Notes: generated by a model not told the origin, from the sequence alone. Numbered from the stretch's first letter, positions 39,601 through 48,461 are shown. The stretch is DNA of 64,000 nucleotides from Kribbibacterium absianum (GCF_030067705.1 NZ_JASJEX010000001.1:310001-374000), one strand, 5' to 3'. Translations and numbers: made by a program.

Positions 39601-39651
39601 GTGTGTCCTGCAGAACGCACGTGCATGCTCGGGGTTTGAGTCCCCACATAC
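39601..39651 (+). other. Structured, tRNA-arm-like element in the transporter leader
   Basis: GTGTGT (39601-39606) can pair with ACATAC (39646-39651). Inside lies GGGGTTTGAGTCCCC (39631-39645), which looks like a tRNA T-arm, and a 24-nt segment with a TGCA...TGCA pair. No anticodon arm or CCA is present. The remainder of the 318-bp space between the PHP gene and the transporter operon is AT-richer and presumably holds promoters for both; no hexamer pair stood out. Confidence 0.35.
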
Positions 39652-39832
39652 ATCTTTCATAGGACATACCATTTGCCGTCTGCCGAGGCGCCGTCACGGT
39701 CTCAATCGGCAACCGGTGCCGTTCGCCGACAATCATATCAGTCAGTGACGGTTTCAGGACGCCTATTCCTACCATAAGGAAAGCTCTAACAGAGAGGCGG
39801 AGCAGAACCGCCGAAGAGACAGGAGAGAGTGT

Positions 39833-41446
39833 ATGAGCAAGCAAGGCATGACCCGCCGCACCTTCCTCGGTGTTACCGGCACCGCTGCAGCGGCCGTCGG
39901 CCTCGGCCTGGTCGGCTGTGGCGGCAGCGGCGACTCGGGCAGCGGCACGTCGGACGGCTCCTCCGAGCCGAGCGCCGACGCCAAGCTGACCGCAGGCCTC
40001 GCGTACCAGAACCAGGGCAACCTGGACCCCCTGAGCACCTCCAGCGCGACCGGCATGGCCGCCAACTGGTGCGTCGCCGAGGGCTTCTACGAGTTCGACT
40101 ACGCGAAGATGGAGCCCTTCAAGGCCCTCGCGGCAGATGACGACCCCACCAAGGTCTCTGACACCGAGTACAGCGTCAAGCTGCGCTCCGACGCCAAGTT
40201 CTCCGACGGCACCGCCGTCACCCCGGACGACGTCATCGCCTCCTGGAAGCGCGCCGCCGGCAAGGACGAGAACTACGCCGGCAACATCTATGAGCCGATG
40301 CTCTCGTTCATCGACGACGTCGTGGCCGACGGCGAGGACGGCGTGACCTTCAAGCTCAGCGTCGCCTTCGACCCGGAGATCATGAAGAAGCGCCTCTGCA
40401 TCATCAAGATCTGCCCGGCCTCCATGTCCAAGGACGACCTCACCAAGCTCCCGATCGGTACCGGCCCCTGGAAGTACGACTCCTCCGACGAGCAGTCGAT
40501 CAAGCTCTCCGTCAACGAGTATTACAACGGCGACAAGCCGGCCAAGAACCCGGTCGAGTTCTCCGTGCTCGTCGACAACGACCCGCGCGTGACCGCGATG
40601 ACCGGCGGCACCACGATGGTGTGCGAGGCCGTGCCGTCCGACCAGATCGAGAACTTCGAGGCCAACGGCATCACGGTGGACAAGGTCCAGGGCTTCAACC
40701 TGCCGTTCTTCATGTTCAACCTCAAGAAGAAGCCGTTCGACGACGTGCGTGTGCGCCAGGCCTTCTTCTACGCCGTCGACGTCGAGAAGCTGATCGAGAA
40801 CGCCCTCGACGGCCTCGCCACCGCCGCCACGTGCTACCTGCCCGAGAACTTCCCCGGCTACCACAAGGCCTCGACCGTCTACACCTATGACGTCGACAAG
40901 GCCAAGAGCCTGCTCGAGGAGGCCGGCGCCACCGGCACGAGCCTCACCCTCCAGACCACCGACACCGCGTGGATCACGGACATCGCCGCCCAGATCCAGC
41001 AGGACCTCATCAACGCCGGCCTGGACGTGAAGCTCAACTCCCAGAAGTCGTCCGACCTCTACGCCAACCAGGCCACCCCGGACGCCTCCGGCGTCTGCCC
41101 GTACGACGTGGTGCTCGCCTCCGGCGACCCCTCCGTCTTTGGCAACGACCCCGACCTGCTCATGAGCTGGTTCTACGGCGACGGCATCTGGACCCAGAGC
41201 CGCTACGGCTGGCAGGGCCAGGAGAAGTGCACCGAGCTGCAGGCCCTCATGGCCAAGGCCGTCACCCAGTCCGGCGACGAGCAGCAGGACACCTGGAACC
41301 AGTGCTACGACCTCATCGCCGAGCAGGTGCCCCTGTACCCGCTGCTACACCGCGTGACCCCGACCGGCGTCTGGGCCGACAAGATCGACGGCTTCCAGGC
41401 CATCGGCTGCACCGGCATCGACTTCGTGGGCTGCACCGCCAAGTAG
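39833..41446 (+). CDS. Family-5 solute-binding lipoprotein, probable sialic acid or peptide importer
   Basis: A 537-residue extracellular binding protein. The signal region MTRRTFLGVTG...GLGLVGCGGSG combines a twin-arginine motif with a lipobox (Cys at about residue 27), then a Gly/Ser-rich tether. The mature part is an SBP_bac_5 fold (YSVKLRSDAKFSDGTAVTPDDV, IGTGPWKY, RVRQAFFYAVD). Family 5 mainly binds peptides, but such systems also import sialic acid (SatABCD, bifidobacterial nan transporters). Position upstream of nanA-nanK-nanE favours sialic acid; that is inference. The start ATG follows CAGGAGAG. Confidence 0.8.
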   Translation: MSKQGMTRRTFLGVTGTAAAAVGLGLVGCGGSGDSGSGTSDGSSEPSADAKLTAGLAYQNQGNLDPLSTSSATGMAANWCVAEGFYEFDYAKMEPFKALAADDDPTKVSDTEYSVKLRSDAKFSDGTAVTPDDVIASWKRAAGKDENYAGNIYEPMLSFIDDVVADGEDGVTFKLSVAFDPEIMKKRLCIIKICPASMSKDDLTKLPIGTGPWKYDSSDEQSIKLSVNEYYNGDKPAKNPVEFSVLVDNDPRVTAMTGGTTMVCEAVPSDQIENFEANGITVDKVQGFNLPFFMFNLKKKPFDDVRVRQAFFYAVDVEKLIENALDGLATAATCYLPENFPGYHKASTVYTYDVDKAKSLLEEAGATGTSLTLQTTDTAWITDIAAQIQQDLINAGLDVKLNSQKSSDLYANQATPDASGVCPYDVVLASGDPSVFGNDPDLLMSWFYGDGIWTQSRYGWQGQEKCTELQALMAKAVTQSGDEQQDTWNQCYDLIAEQVPLYPLLHRVTPTGVWADKIDGFQAIGCTGIDFVGCTAK

Positions 41447-41463
41447 CTCCCTTTTGCTCCGCC

Positions 41464-41487
41464 GCAGGGGAGCGGAGGCTCCCCTGC
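41464..41487 (+). other. Hairpin after the binding-protein gene
   Basis: A perfect 10-bp stem (41464-41473 with 41478-41487) with a 4-nt loop, 17 nt after the stop. Together with the following hairpin it probably protects or limits the message so that more binding protein than permease is made. Confidence 0.55.
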
Positions 41488-41502
41488 ACACGGTAATCCG
41501 GG

Positions 41503-41554
41503 CGTGGGCAAGGCTGGCACACGCACGACGTGCCAGCCTTGCCCACGTTTGTTG
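41503..41554 (+). terminator. Long intra-operon terminator-like hairpin
   Basis: A perfect 18-bp stem (41503-41520 with 41530-41547), 9-nt loop, followed by TTTGTTGT. It is strong enough to terminate part of the transcription between the binding protein and permease genes. Confidence 0.75.
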
Positions 41555-41603
41555 TGAACGTCGTACCTGAAAGCACTTGGAAAACAGGAAAGGAGCGGCA
41601 ACC

Positions 41604-42554
41604 GTGAACAACCTTCTCAGGCTCATAGGGCGGCGCCTCATCGCGCTCCCCATCATGGTGCTTGGTGTCACGTTCCTGGTCTTCTTCGTGATGTCGTTCT
41701 CGCCCATCGACCCCGCCTATGGCGCCCTGGGCGAAGGCGCGACCCAGGAGGCCGTACAGCTCTACCGCGAGAAGCACGGACTGGACCAGCCGTGGATCGT
41801 CCAGTACGGCGACTTCCTCGGCGGCATGGTCCAGGGCAACCTGGGCGAGTACGGCGTGGCCCAGAAGAGCGTCGCCGCCCGTGTGGCCACCGCGTTCCCG
41901 GTGACGATGCAGCTCACGTTCTTCGGCCTCATCATCGGCGTGATCATCGCGTTCGTCCTGGGCGTCGTGGCCGCCGTCTACCGTGACCGGTGGCCGGACC
42001 AGCTCATCCGCATCGTCTCGATCGCCTGCATCGCCACGCCGTCCTTCTGGCTGGCCGTGCTGCTGATCCTCGTCTTCACGTTCAACCTCAAGCTGTTCCC
42101 GGCCTCGGGCGAGCTGCCCCCGTTCCTCACCGGCGGCTGGTGGGCCCGCATGTTCCTGCCGGCGCTCGCGCTCTCGGTGCCGCTGGCCGGCCAGCTCACC
42201 CGCGTGATCCGCACCTCGATGACCGAGGAGCTGGACCGGGACTACGTCCGCACGGCCATCGGCGCCGGCGTCCCGCGGCCCACGGTCATCGTGCAGAACG
42301 TGCTCCGCAACGCGATGATCACCCCGGTCACCGTACTCGGCCTGCGCATCGGCTACCTGATGGGCGGCGCGGTGGTCATCGAGGTCATCTTCAACCTGCC
42401 GGGCATGGGCATGGCGATCCTCGACGGCGTGACCTCCAACTACCCGACGCTGGTCCAGGGCGTGACGCTCGTCGTGGCCCTTGCCTTCATCGTGATCAAC
42501 ATTGTGGTGGACATGCTCTACATCCTTATCAACCCGCGAATCAGGAGCGTGTAG
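41604..42554 (+). CDS. ABC transporter permease, OppB/DppB type
   Basis: A 316-residue permease with six transmembrane helices. LIGRRLIALPIMVLGVTFLVFF begins it, SPIDPAY follows, and the EAA loop is ELDRDYVRTAIGAGVPRPTVI. Its C-terminus is VDMLYILINPRIR, typical for the family. GTG 41604 was chosen because GGAAAGGAG precedes it at good spacing; an ATG 9 codons upstream lacks a site. Confidence 0.88.
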   Translation: MNNLLRLIGRRLIALPIMVLGVTFLVFFVMSFSPIDPAYGALGEGATQEAVQLYREKHGLDQPWIVQYGDFLGGMVQGNLGEYGVAQKSVAARVATAFPVTMQLTFFGLIIGVIIAFVLGVVAAVYRDRWPDQLIRIVSIACIATPSFWLAVLLILVFTFNLKLFPASGELPPFLTGGWWARMFLPALALSVPLAGQLTRVIRTSMTEELDRDYVRTAIGAGVPRPTVIVQNVLRNAMITPVTVLGLRIGYLMGGAVVIEVIFNLPGMGMAILDGVTSNYPTLVQGVTLVVALAFIVINIVVDMLYILINPRIRSV

Positions 42555-42556
42555 CC

Positions 42557-44599
42557 ATGGCTGAGACTGCTGAGAAGAAGTCCGGCGGCGTCGGCCTTGC
42601 TCGCCGCTGGAAGGCCATGAGCATCGGCTCGCGGATCTCCATCGTCGTGCTGATCGTCGTGGCGCTCGTCGCCATCCTTGCCGAGGTGCTGGCACCGTAC
42701 AGCCCCTATGAGATCTTCAAGGCCCGCCAGGCGCCGAGCGGGGAGTTCCTCTTCGGCACCGACGAGAAGGGCCGCGACATCCTGTCGCGCATGATGTATG
42801 GCGCGCGCTTCTCGCTCGCGATCGGCTTCGGCGCCGTGGGCCTCGCGCTCGTGTGCGGCTCGATCATCGGCTCCATCGCGGCCGTCAGCCGCAAGTGGCT
42901 GTCCGAGGTCATCATGCGCTGCATGGACATCATCATGGCGTTCCCCGGCATCGCGCTGGCCGCCGTGTTCGTGTCCGTCTTCGGCAACTCCGTCGGGTCC
43001 ATCGTGCTCGCGATCGGCTTCATCTACATCCCGCAGGTGTCCCGTATCGTGCGCGCCAACGTCGTGGCCGAGTACGGCGAGGACTACGTCCGCGCGGTGG
43101 TCGTGTCCGGCGCCAAGGCGCCGTGGATCCTCTTCAAGCACGTGATGCGCAACTGCATCGCGCCGATCCTCGTGTACGTGATCGTGCTCGTGGCCGACGC
43201 CATCATCCTCGAGGCGTCCCTGTCGTTCATCTCCGCCGGCATCCAGGAGCCCACGCCCACGTGGGGCAACATCCTCTCCGACGCCCGTTCCGGCGTCCTC
43301 GCCGGCCGCTGGTGGCAGGCGCTCTTCCCCGGCCTCGCCATCATGATCACGGTGCTCTGCCTCAACATCTTCTCCGAGGGCATCACGGACGCCATGGTGG
43401 CCGCCCCGAACGCCCCGGTGAATGACGACGGCAAGCACGCCCGCAAGGAGGACCGCCTCCTGTTCGACCCCGTCGCCGCCTACGAGGAGCAGAAGGGCGC
43501 CCTCGACGCGTCGCTCGAGGCCCTCGAGAAGGTGGAGGCCAAGCGCGGCGACCGGCACGTGCCCGACTACTCGGTCAAGCCGATCCTCGAGGTCAAGGAC
43601 CTCTGCATCAAGTTCCCGCGCCACGGCGACGTCAACGTCGTGGACCACGTGAACTACGCGGTGCGCCCGCACCAGACGATGGGCCTCGTCGGTGAGTCCG
43701 GCTGCGGCAAGTCCATCACCGCCCTCACGATCATGGGCCTGCTCGATTCCCGTGCGATCGTCTCCGGCCAGATCCTCTACCAGGGCAAGGACCTGCTCAA
43801 GATGACGCCGAAGGAGCGCAACGACCTCCGCGGCCACGAGATCGCGATGATCTACCAGGACGCCCTGTCCTCGCTCAACCCGTCGATGCTCATCAAGAAC
43901 CAGATGAAGCAGCTGACGGACCGCGGTGGCACCCGCTCCGCCGAGGAGCTCCTCGAGCTCGTGGGCCTCGACCCGGCCCGCACCCTCGAGAGCTACCCGC
44001 ACGAGCTGTCCGGCGGCCAGCGCCAGCGCGTGCTCATCGCCATGGCCCTGACCCGCGACCCGAAGGTCATCATCGCCGACGAGCCCACCACGGCCCTCGA
44101 CGTGACCGTGCAGAAGCAGGTCATCAAGCTTCTGAACGACCTTCAGGCCAAGCTCGGCTTCGCGATGGTGTTCGTGAGCCACGACCTCGCCCTCGTGGCC
44201 GAGGTGGCACACTACATCACCGTGATGTACGCCGGCCAGGTGGTGGAGCAGGCCCCGACCATGGAGCTGCTCATGCACCCGACCCACGAGTACACCCGCG
44301 GCCTGCTCGGCGCCGTGCTCTCCATCGAGGGCGGTGCGGGACGTCTGCACCAGGTGCCCGGCGTGGTCCCGAGCCCGAAGGACTTCAACCAGGGCGACCG
44401 CTTCGCCCCGCGCTCCAGCCACCCCACGGTGGGCCTCGACGTGCGCCCGGTGCTCAAGCAGATTCCGGGCACGCAGCACTTCGTGGCGGAGCTCCCGGAC
44501 GAGGAGCTCGCGAAAGCCGGCCTGCCGTCCAAGGTCGCCCAGGCCGCGAACCGTTCCACCGTGTCCACGCCTTCGACTGACGGAAAGGGGGCCAAGTGA
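42557..44599 (+). CDS. Fused ABC permease (OppC type) and ATPase (OppD type)
   Basis: A 680-residue fusion. Residues 1 to about 300 form an OppC permease ([24 protein letters not shown] loop [20 protein letters not shown], then [15 protein letters not shown]). A charged linker of about 45 residues ([19 protein letters not shown]) leads to an OppD-type ATPase (about 340-680): Walker [12 protein letters not shown], signature LSGGQRQRV, Walker [13 protein letters not shown]. Permease-ATPase fusions are known in this family, mainly in actinobacteria. The C-terminus is Pro/Ser-rich. The start ATG follows CAGGAGCG; the next gene overlaps by GTGA. Confidence 0.9.
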   Translation: MAETAEKKSGGVGLARRWKAMSIGSRISIVVLIVVALVAILAEVLAPYSPYEIFKARQAPSGEFLFGTDEKGRDILSRMMYGARFSLAIGFGAVGLALVCGSIIGSIAAVSRKWLSEVIMRCMDIIMAFPGIALAAVFVSVFGNSVGSIVLAIGFIYIPQVSRIVRANVVAEYGEDYVRAVVVSGAKAPWILFKHVMRNCIAPILVYVIVLVADAIILEASLSFISAGIQEPTPTWGNILSDARSGVLAGRWWQALFPGLAIMITVLCLNIFSEGITDAMVAAPNAPVNDDGKHARKEDRLLFDPVAAYEEQKGALDASLEALEKVEAKRGDRHVPDYSVKPILEVKDLCIKFPRHGDVNVVDHVNYAVRPHQTMGLVGESGCGKSITALTIMGLLDSRAIVSGQILYQGKDLLKMTPKERNDLRGHEIAMIYQDALSSLNPSMLIKNQMKQLTDRGGTRSAEELLELVGLDPARTLESYPHELSGGQRQRVLIAMALTRDPKVIIADEPTTALDVTVQKQVIKLLNDLQAKLGFAMVFVSHDLALVAEVAHYITVMYAGQVVEQAPTMELLMHPTHEYTRGLLGAVLSIEGGAGRLHQVPGVVPSPKDFNQGDRFAPRSSHPTVGLDVRPVLKQIPGTQHFVAELPDEELAKAGLPSKVAQAANRSTVSTPSTDGKGAK

Positions 44600-45468
44600 C
44601 CATGAGCGACGCTCAGAGCCAGAACCCCACCACGCCCGGTCCCGGCGCCATCGACGGCGTCACGCCGATCATCTTCCTCGACGACGTGAAGGTCACGTTC
44701 AAGACCCGCACCGGCTCCCTGTTGCACCCGAACCTCGTGCACGCCGTCAAGGGCGTCACGATGCGCGTGATGCCCGGCCAGACGCTCGGCATCGTCGGCG
44801 AGTCCGGCTGCGGCAAGTCGACCACGGCCAACGTCATGTGCGGCCTCCAGCCGCCCACCTCCGGCAAGGTCTACTTCAAGGGCAAGGACGTCACGAAGCG
44901 CACCGCCGAGGACCGCATGCACATCGGCCGCGTGCTCTCCGTGGTGTTCCAGGACCCGGCGACGGCGCTCAACGCGCGCATGTCGGTCCACGACCAGCTG
45001 CTCGACCCGATGCTCGTCCACAAGGTGGGCACGCCTGCGGAGCGCGAGGACCGCATCCAAGAGCTCATCGGCCTCGTCGGCCTTCCGAGCTCCGCGCTCG
45101 ACGCGCTTCCCGGCCAGCTCTCCGGCGGCCAGCGCCAGCGTGTGGCCATCGCCCGCGCGCTGTCCATCGGTCCGGACTGCATCATCGCCGACGAGCCCAC
45201 CTCGGCGCTCGACGTGTCGGTGCGCGCCCAGATCCTGAACCTGCTCACCGACCTCAAGCGGCAGCTCGGCCTGGCCATGGTCTTCATCAGCCACGACATC
45301 CAGACCGTCCGCTACATCTCCGACGAGATTTGCGTCATGAACGGTGGCCAGATCGTCGAGCACGGGCCCGCGAAGCAGGTGTTCGAGCACCCGCGCGACC
45401 CGTACACCCAGCTGCTTCTGGGCGCGGCGCCCTCGCTGCTGCACCCGAAGTTGGGGAAGGCGTCCTAG
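44596..45468 (+). CDS. ABC transporter ATPase, OppF/DppF type
   Basis: A 290-residue second ATPase of the importer. Walker [30 protein letters not shown], Walker B IIADEPTSALDVS and the H-loop ISHDIQTVRY are present. GTG 44596 overlaps the previous stop and has GAAAGG 7 nt upstream; ATG 44602 is a possible alternative. It ends the transporter set. Confidence 0.9.
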   Translation: MTMSDAQSQNPTTPGPGAIDGVTPIIFLDDVKVTFKTRTGSLLHPNLVHAVKGVTMRVMPGQTLGIVGESGCGKSTTANVMCGLQPPTSGKVYFKGKDVTKRTAEDRMHIGRVLSVVFQDPATALNARMSVHDQLLDPMLVHKVGTPAEREDRIQELIGLVGLPSSALDALPGQLSGGQRQRVAIARALSIGPDCIIADEPTSALDVSVRAQILNLLTDLKRQLGLAMVFISHDIQTVRYISDEICVMNGGQIVEHGPAKQVFEHPRDPYTQLLLGAAPSLLHPKLGKAS

Positions 45469-45485
45469 GCGCCCCCTCCTGTCCC

Positions 45486-45516
45486 GGCGCGGCCCCTCCG
45501 CTCAAGGGGCCGCGCC
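45486..45516 (+). other. Hairpin between the transporter and nanA
   Basis: A perfect 11-bp GC stem (45486-45496 with 45506-45516) and a 9-nt loop, without a T-run. It may be a weak terminator or an RNA stability element inside the operon. Confidence 0.45.
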
Positions 45517-45596
45517 ACTCTGAGGGCCGATGAGGCCCCACATCCCGGTGGCGTCCTCGGGGGAGGCGCCGCCCTGACACGAAAGGCTCCATACTT

Positions 45597-46520
45597 ATGA
45601 GCGAGCGTTTTTCGATCAAAGGCGTCGTGCCTCCCGTCGTGGTCCCGATGACCGAGGACGGCGAGATCGACGTCCCCGCCTACGAGAAGCACCTCAACCG
45701 CATGATTGACGCCGGGATCGACGGCCTGTTCTTCCTCGGCAGCTCCGGCGAGGTCGCGTTCTCCACCGACGAGCGTCGCCGCCAGATCATCGAGCTTGGC
45801 ATGCGCATCAACGCCGGCCGCCTTCCGGTGATCGCCGGCTGCATCGACATGCAGACCAACCGCGTCATCGAGCACGCGAAGGCCATGGAGCAGCTCGGCG
45901 TCGACGCGATCGTCGCCACCGCGCCCTTCTACGCGATCCCCGGCCCCACGACGGTGGCCAACCATTTCCGCGCGATCAAGGAGGCCGTGGACCTGCCGCT
46001 CTTCGCCTACGACATCCCGGTCTGCGTGAACACGAAGCTGGGCTGGCAGGAGCTGGCCGAGCTTGGCGCCGAGGGGACGCTCGACGGCGTCAAGGACTCC
46101 TCCGGCGACGATGTGAGCTTCCGCTTCCTCGTGCTCGAGAACGAGCGCCGCGGCCACCCGCTCACGCTGCTGACCGGCCACGAGGTCGTCGTGGACGGTG
46201 CCTACCTGGCGGGTGCCGACGGCTCGGTGCCCGGCCTCGCCAACATCGACCCAGTCTCCTATGTGGAGATGTGGAACGCGTTCCAGCGCGGTGACTGGGC
46301 GAGCGTCAAGGCGATCCAGGACCGTCTGGCGAACCTCATGCTGATCACCCAGGTCACCCGTGGCGCTGCGGGCTACGGCGCCGGCGTCGGGGCCTTCAAG
46401 ACCGCCCTCTGGGTCATGGGGGTTTTCAACACCAACCAGATGCCGGCCCCGGTGGACCGCCTGACCGACGAGAACGTCGAGGCCATCCGCCGCGTGCTTA
46501 TGGACGCCGGGCTGGTCTAA
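45597..46520 (+). CDS. nanA: N-acetylneuraminate lyase-like aldolase (DapA/NanA family)
   Basis: A 307-residue class I aldolase of the DHDPS/NAL superfamily. It carries FFLGSSGEVAF (the GxxGE motif), a catalytic Tyr in FAYDIPVCVN, and the Schiff-base Lys in LDGVKDSSGD. The superfamily also includes DapA and sugar-acid aldolases. NanA is favoured because a ROK kinase and NanE follow and no lysine genes are near. It would cleave Neu5Ac to ManNAc plus pyruvate. The start ATG follows GAAAGG. Confidence 0.7.
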   Translation: MSERFSIKGVVPPVVVPMTEDGEIDVPAYEKHLNRMIDAGIDGLFFLGSSGEVAFSTDERRRQIIELGMRINAGRLPVIAGCIDMQTNRVIEHAKAMEQLGVDAIVATAPFYAIPGPTTVANHFRAIKEAVDLPLFAYDIPVCVNTKLGWQELAELGAEGTLDGVKDSSGDDVSFRFLVLENERRGHPLTLLTGHEVVVDGAYLAGADGSVPGLANIDPVSYVEMWNAFQRGDWASVKAIQDRLANLMLITQVTRGAAGYGAGVGAFKTALWVMGVFNTNQMPAPVDRLTDENVEAIRRVLMDAGLV

Positions 46521-46529
46521 GCCGTGCGC

Positions 46530-46558
46530 GGACGCCCCCCCGATGCGGGGGCGTCCCC
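46530..46558 (+). terminator. Hairpin between nanA and nanK
   Basis: A perfect 10-bp stem (46530-46539 with 46547-46556), 7-nt loop, followed by CCTTCT. It is probably a leaky intra-operon terminator. Confidence 0.5.
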
Positions 46559-46623
46559 TTCTATCCAGGAACACCCCGACCTGCGCCCGGCGTGGCGCAG
46601 GTCGCGCCACAAGGAGGGCGCTT

Positions 46624-47559
46624 ATGGACCGAGTCACCGTCGTCGCCGTTGACATCGGCGGCACGAAGATCGCCACCGGCCTCGTCACCCTTGGCGACGG
46701 CGAGCCGCCGCGCGTCGAGTCCGTCGAGAAGGTCCCCACCGAGCCGCTGCGCGGCGGCCCGGTGATCCGCGACGTCGTGGTGGAGCAGGTGCAGGCCGCC
46801 ATCGCGCGCTCGCCGCACCCGGTCGCAGGGGTGGGCATCTCCACGGGCGGGGTCGTGAACCCGTCCACCGGGGACATCACCTATGCCAACGAGATGATGC
46901 CGGGCTGGACCGGTACCACGCTCGGGTCGGACGTCACCGCCGCCACAGGGCTTCCCTGCAAGGTGCTCAACGACGTCCACGCCCACGCGCTCGGCGAGGC
47001 GCGCTGGGGCGGCGGCAAGGCGTACGGCTCGGTCGTCGTCGTGGCGGTGGGCACCGGCATCAGCGGCGCCGTCGTTGAGAACGGCAAGCTCCGTCTCGGC
47101 AGGCACGACATGGCCTCGAACGTGGGGCACATGGCGTGCCCGCAGGCCGCCGGGCTGCCCTGTACCTGCGGAGGCGAGGGGCACCTCGAGATGGTCGCCG
47201 CAGGTCCCGCTATCGCGGAGGAGTACGAGCGCCTGTCCGGAGAGAAGAAGGGCGGCGCGGAGATCTCGGCGCTCGCCGAGCAGGGCGACGAGAGCGCCGT
47301 CGCGGCCGAGGTGCGCTCTGCCGAGGCGCTCGGCACGGTGCTCGGCTCGGTCGCCAACTTCCAGGACCCCGAGGCGTTCATTCTGTCCGGTTCCGTGGCG
47401 GAGTGCGGCCCCGTGTGGCAGGATGCCCTGCGCCGCGCCTATAGGGCCTGCGCGATGCAGCCGGTGCGCGAGCTGCCCATCGAGAACGGCCAGCTCGGCG
47501 GCGACGCGCCCCTGATCGGCGCGGCCGAGAACTTCGTCTGCTACGGCTACGGGGAGTGA
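46624..47559 (+). CDS. nanK: ROK-family sugar kinase, probable N-acetylmannosamine kinase
   Basis: A 311-residue ROK protein. The phosphate motif VVAVDIGGTKIATGLV lies at the N-terminus, followed by GVGISTGGVVNPSTGDI. The ROK zinc motif is altered: CTCGGEGHLE, where the third Cys of CxCGxxGC is His, with the usual His in GHMACP. Between nanA and nanE it should phosphorylate ManNAc, although ROK kinases vary in sugar choice. No DNA-binding domain is present. The start ATG follows AAGGAGG. Confidence 0.78.
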   Translation: MDRVTVVAVDIGGTKIATGLVTLGDGEPPRVESVEKVPTEPLRGGPVIRDVVVEQVQAAIARSPHPVAGVGISTGGVVNPSTGDITYANEMMPGWTGTTLGSDVTAATGLPCKVLNDVHAHALGEARWGGGKAYGSVVVVAVGTGISGAVVENGKLRLGRHDMASNVGHMACPQAAGLPCTCGGEGHLEMVAAGPAIAEEYERLSGEKKGGAEISALAEQGDESAVAAEVRSAEALGTVLGSVANFQDPEAFILSGSVAECGPVWQDALRRAYRACAMQPVRELPIENGQLGGDAPLIGAAENFVCYGYGE

Positions 47560-47617
47560 GCGTCCCGGAAAGCCGACGACTGCCTCGCCAAGCGGGCGAG
47601 GGGAGAGGGAGGGCACG

Positions 47618-48301
47618 ATGCCCGTCAAACCGATCGTCCAGGCCCTGAAGGGCGCGCTTATCGCGTCCGTCCAGGCGTACCCCGGGGAGCCGCTGCGCCA
47701 CCCGGAGACCATGGCCCAGATGGCCCGAGCGTGCGAGCTGGGCGGTGCCGGTGCCATCCGGTGCCAGGGCCTCTCGGACATCTCCGCCATCAAGGGACGC
47801 TGCGAGATTCCCGTGATCGGCCTCTGGAAGGAGGGCCACGAGGGCGTCTACATCACCCCGACGCTTCGCCATGCCCGCGCCTGCTCGTTGGCCGGCGCCG
47901 ACGTGGTCGCGCTTGACGCCACGGACCGTCCGCGCCCCGACGGCCTCACGTTCGAGGAGACCGTCGCCGCGCTGCGGCAGGACGGCATCGCGACGATGGC
48001 CGACTGCTCCTGCATCGAGGACATCCGCCGCGCCGTCGCATGCGGGTGCGACGTCGTGTCCACGACGCTCTCGCACGCTGGCGCCGCCATTGACCGGGGC
48101 GCGAACGACGGCCCGGACCTCGATCTCATCCGTCAGGCCGTGTCCGAGTTCCCGGACGTGCCCGTGGTCTGCGAGGGCTCGGTGCACTGCCCGGCCGACG
48201 CCAGGGCCGCGATGGACGCGGGCGCCTGGGCCGTGGTGGTGGGCACCGCGATCACGCACCCCACCTCGATCACAAGCTGGTACGTCGAGGCCGTGCACTA
48301 A
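47618..48301 (+). CDS. nanE: N-acetylmannosamine-6-phosphate 2-epimerase
   Basis: A 227-residue TIM-barrel epimerase turning ManNAc-6-P into GlcNAc-6-P. GALIASVQAYPGEPL, GAGAIRCQGLSDI, IPVIGLWKEGHEGVYITPTL, VVALDATDRPRP and the C-terminal VVGTAITHPTSIT are all family signatures. The start ATG follows GGGAGG. It completes the lyase-kinase-epimerase route; NagA and NagB must lie elsewhere. Confidence 0.92.
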   Translation: MPVKPIVQALKGALIASVQAYPGEPLRHPETMAQMARACELGGAGAIRCQGLSDISAIKGRCEIPVIGLWKEGHEGVYITPTLRHARACSLAGADVVALDATDRPRPDGLTFEETVAALRQDGIATMADCSCIEDIRRAVACGCDVVSTTLSHAGAAIDRGANDGPDLDLIRQAVSEFPDVPVVCEGSVHCPADARAAMDAGAWAVVVGTAITHPTSITSWYVEAVH

Positions 48302-48309
48302 TCTCCCCA

Positions 48310-48386
48310 GGTGCCACGCACCCTGGGAGGAAACCTCCTGTGGTGCCACGCACCTGGGGAGGAAACCTCCTGGGGTGCGTGGCACC
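48310..48386. repeat. Nested palindromic repeats after nanE, with GTGC-NNN-GCAC cores
   Basis: GGTGCCACGCACC occurs at 48310-48322 and 48342-48354, and its reverse complement GGTGCGTGGCACC at 48374-48386. GGAGGAAACCTCC occurs at 48326-48338 and 48358-48370. The two kinds alternate with a 32-bp period. The copy at 48342 can pair over 13 bp with the copy at 48374, enclosing the second GGAGG/CCTCC hairpin; the copy at 48310 can compete for the same partner. Confidence 0.8.
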
Positions 48387-48403
48387 CCGGGAGGAGCCAT
48401 GGA

Positions 48404-48440
48404 GAGGAGCCCTGGCCGAGATTGGCCGGGGCTCCTCTTG
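48404..48440 (+). terminator. Terminator of the nan operon
   Basis: A 14-bp stem (48404-48417 with 48424-48437, one T-G wobble), 6-nt loop, followed by TTGT. Confidence 0.7.
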
Positions 48441-48461
48441 TCGTCCTGATTGCGCGGCCTG

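Noticed and set aside
45597-46520. Dihydrodipicolinate synthase (dapA) for lysine synthesis
   Set aside because: The superfamily fits equally well by motif, but the kinase and NanE downstream make sialic acid lyase the better call; kept at moderate confidence.
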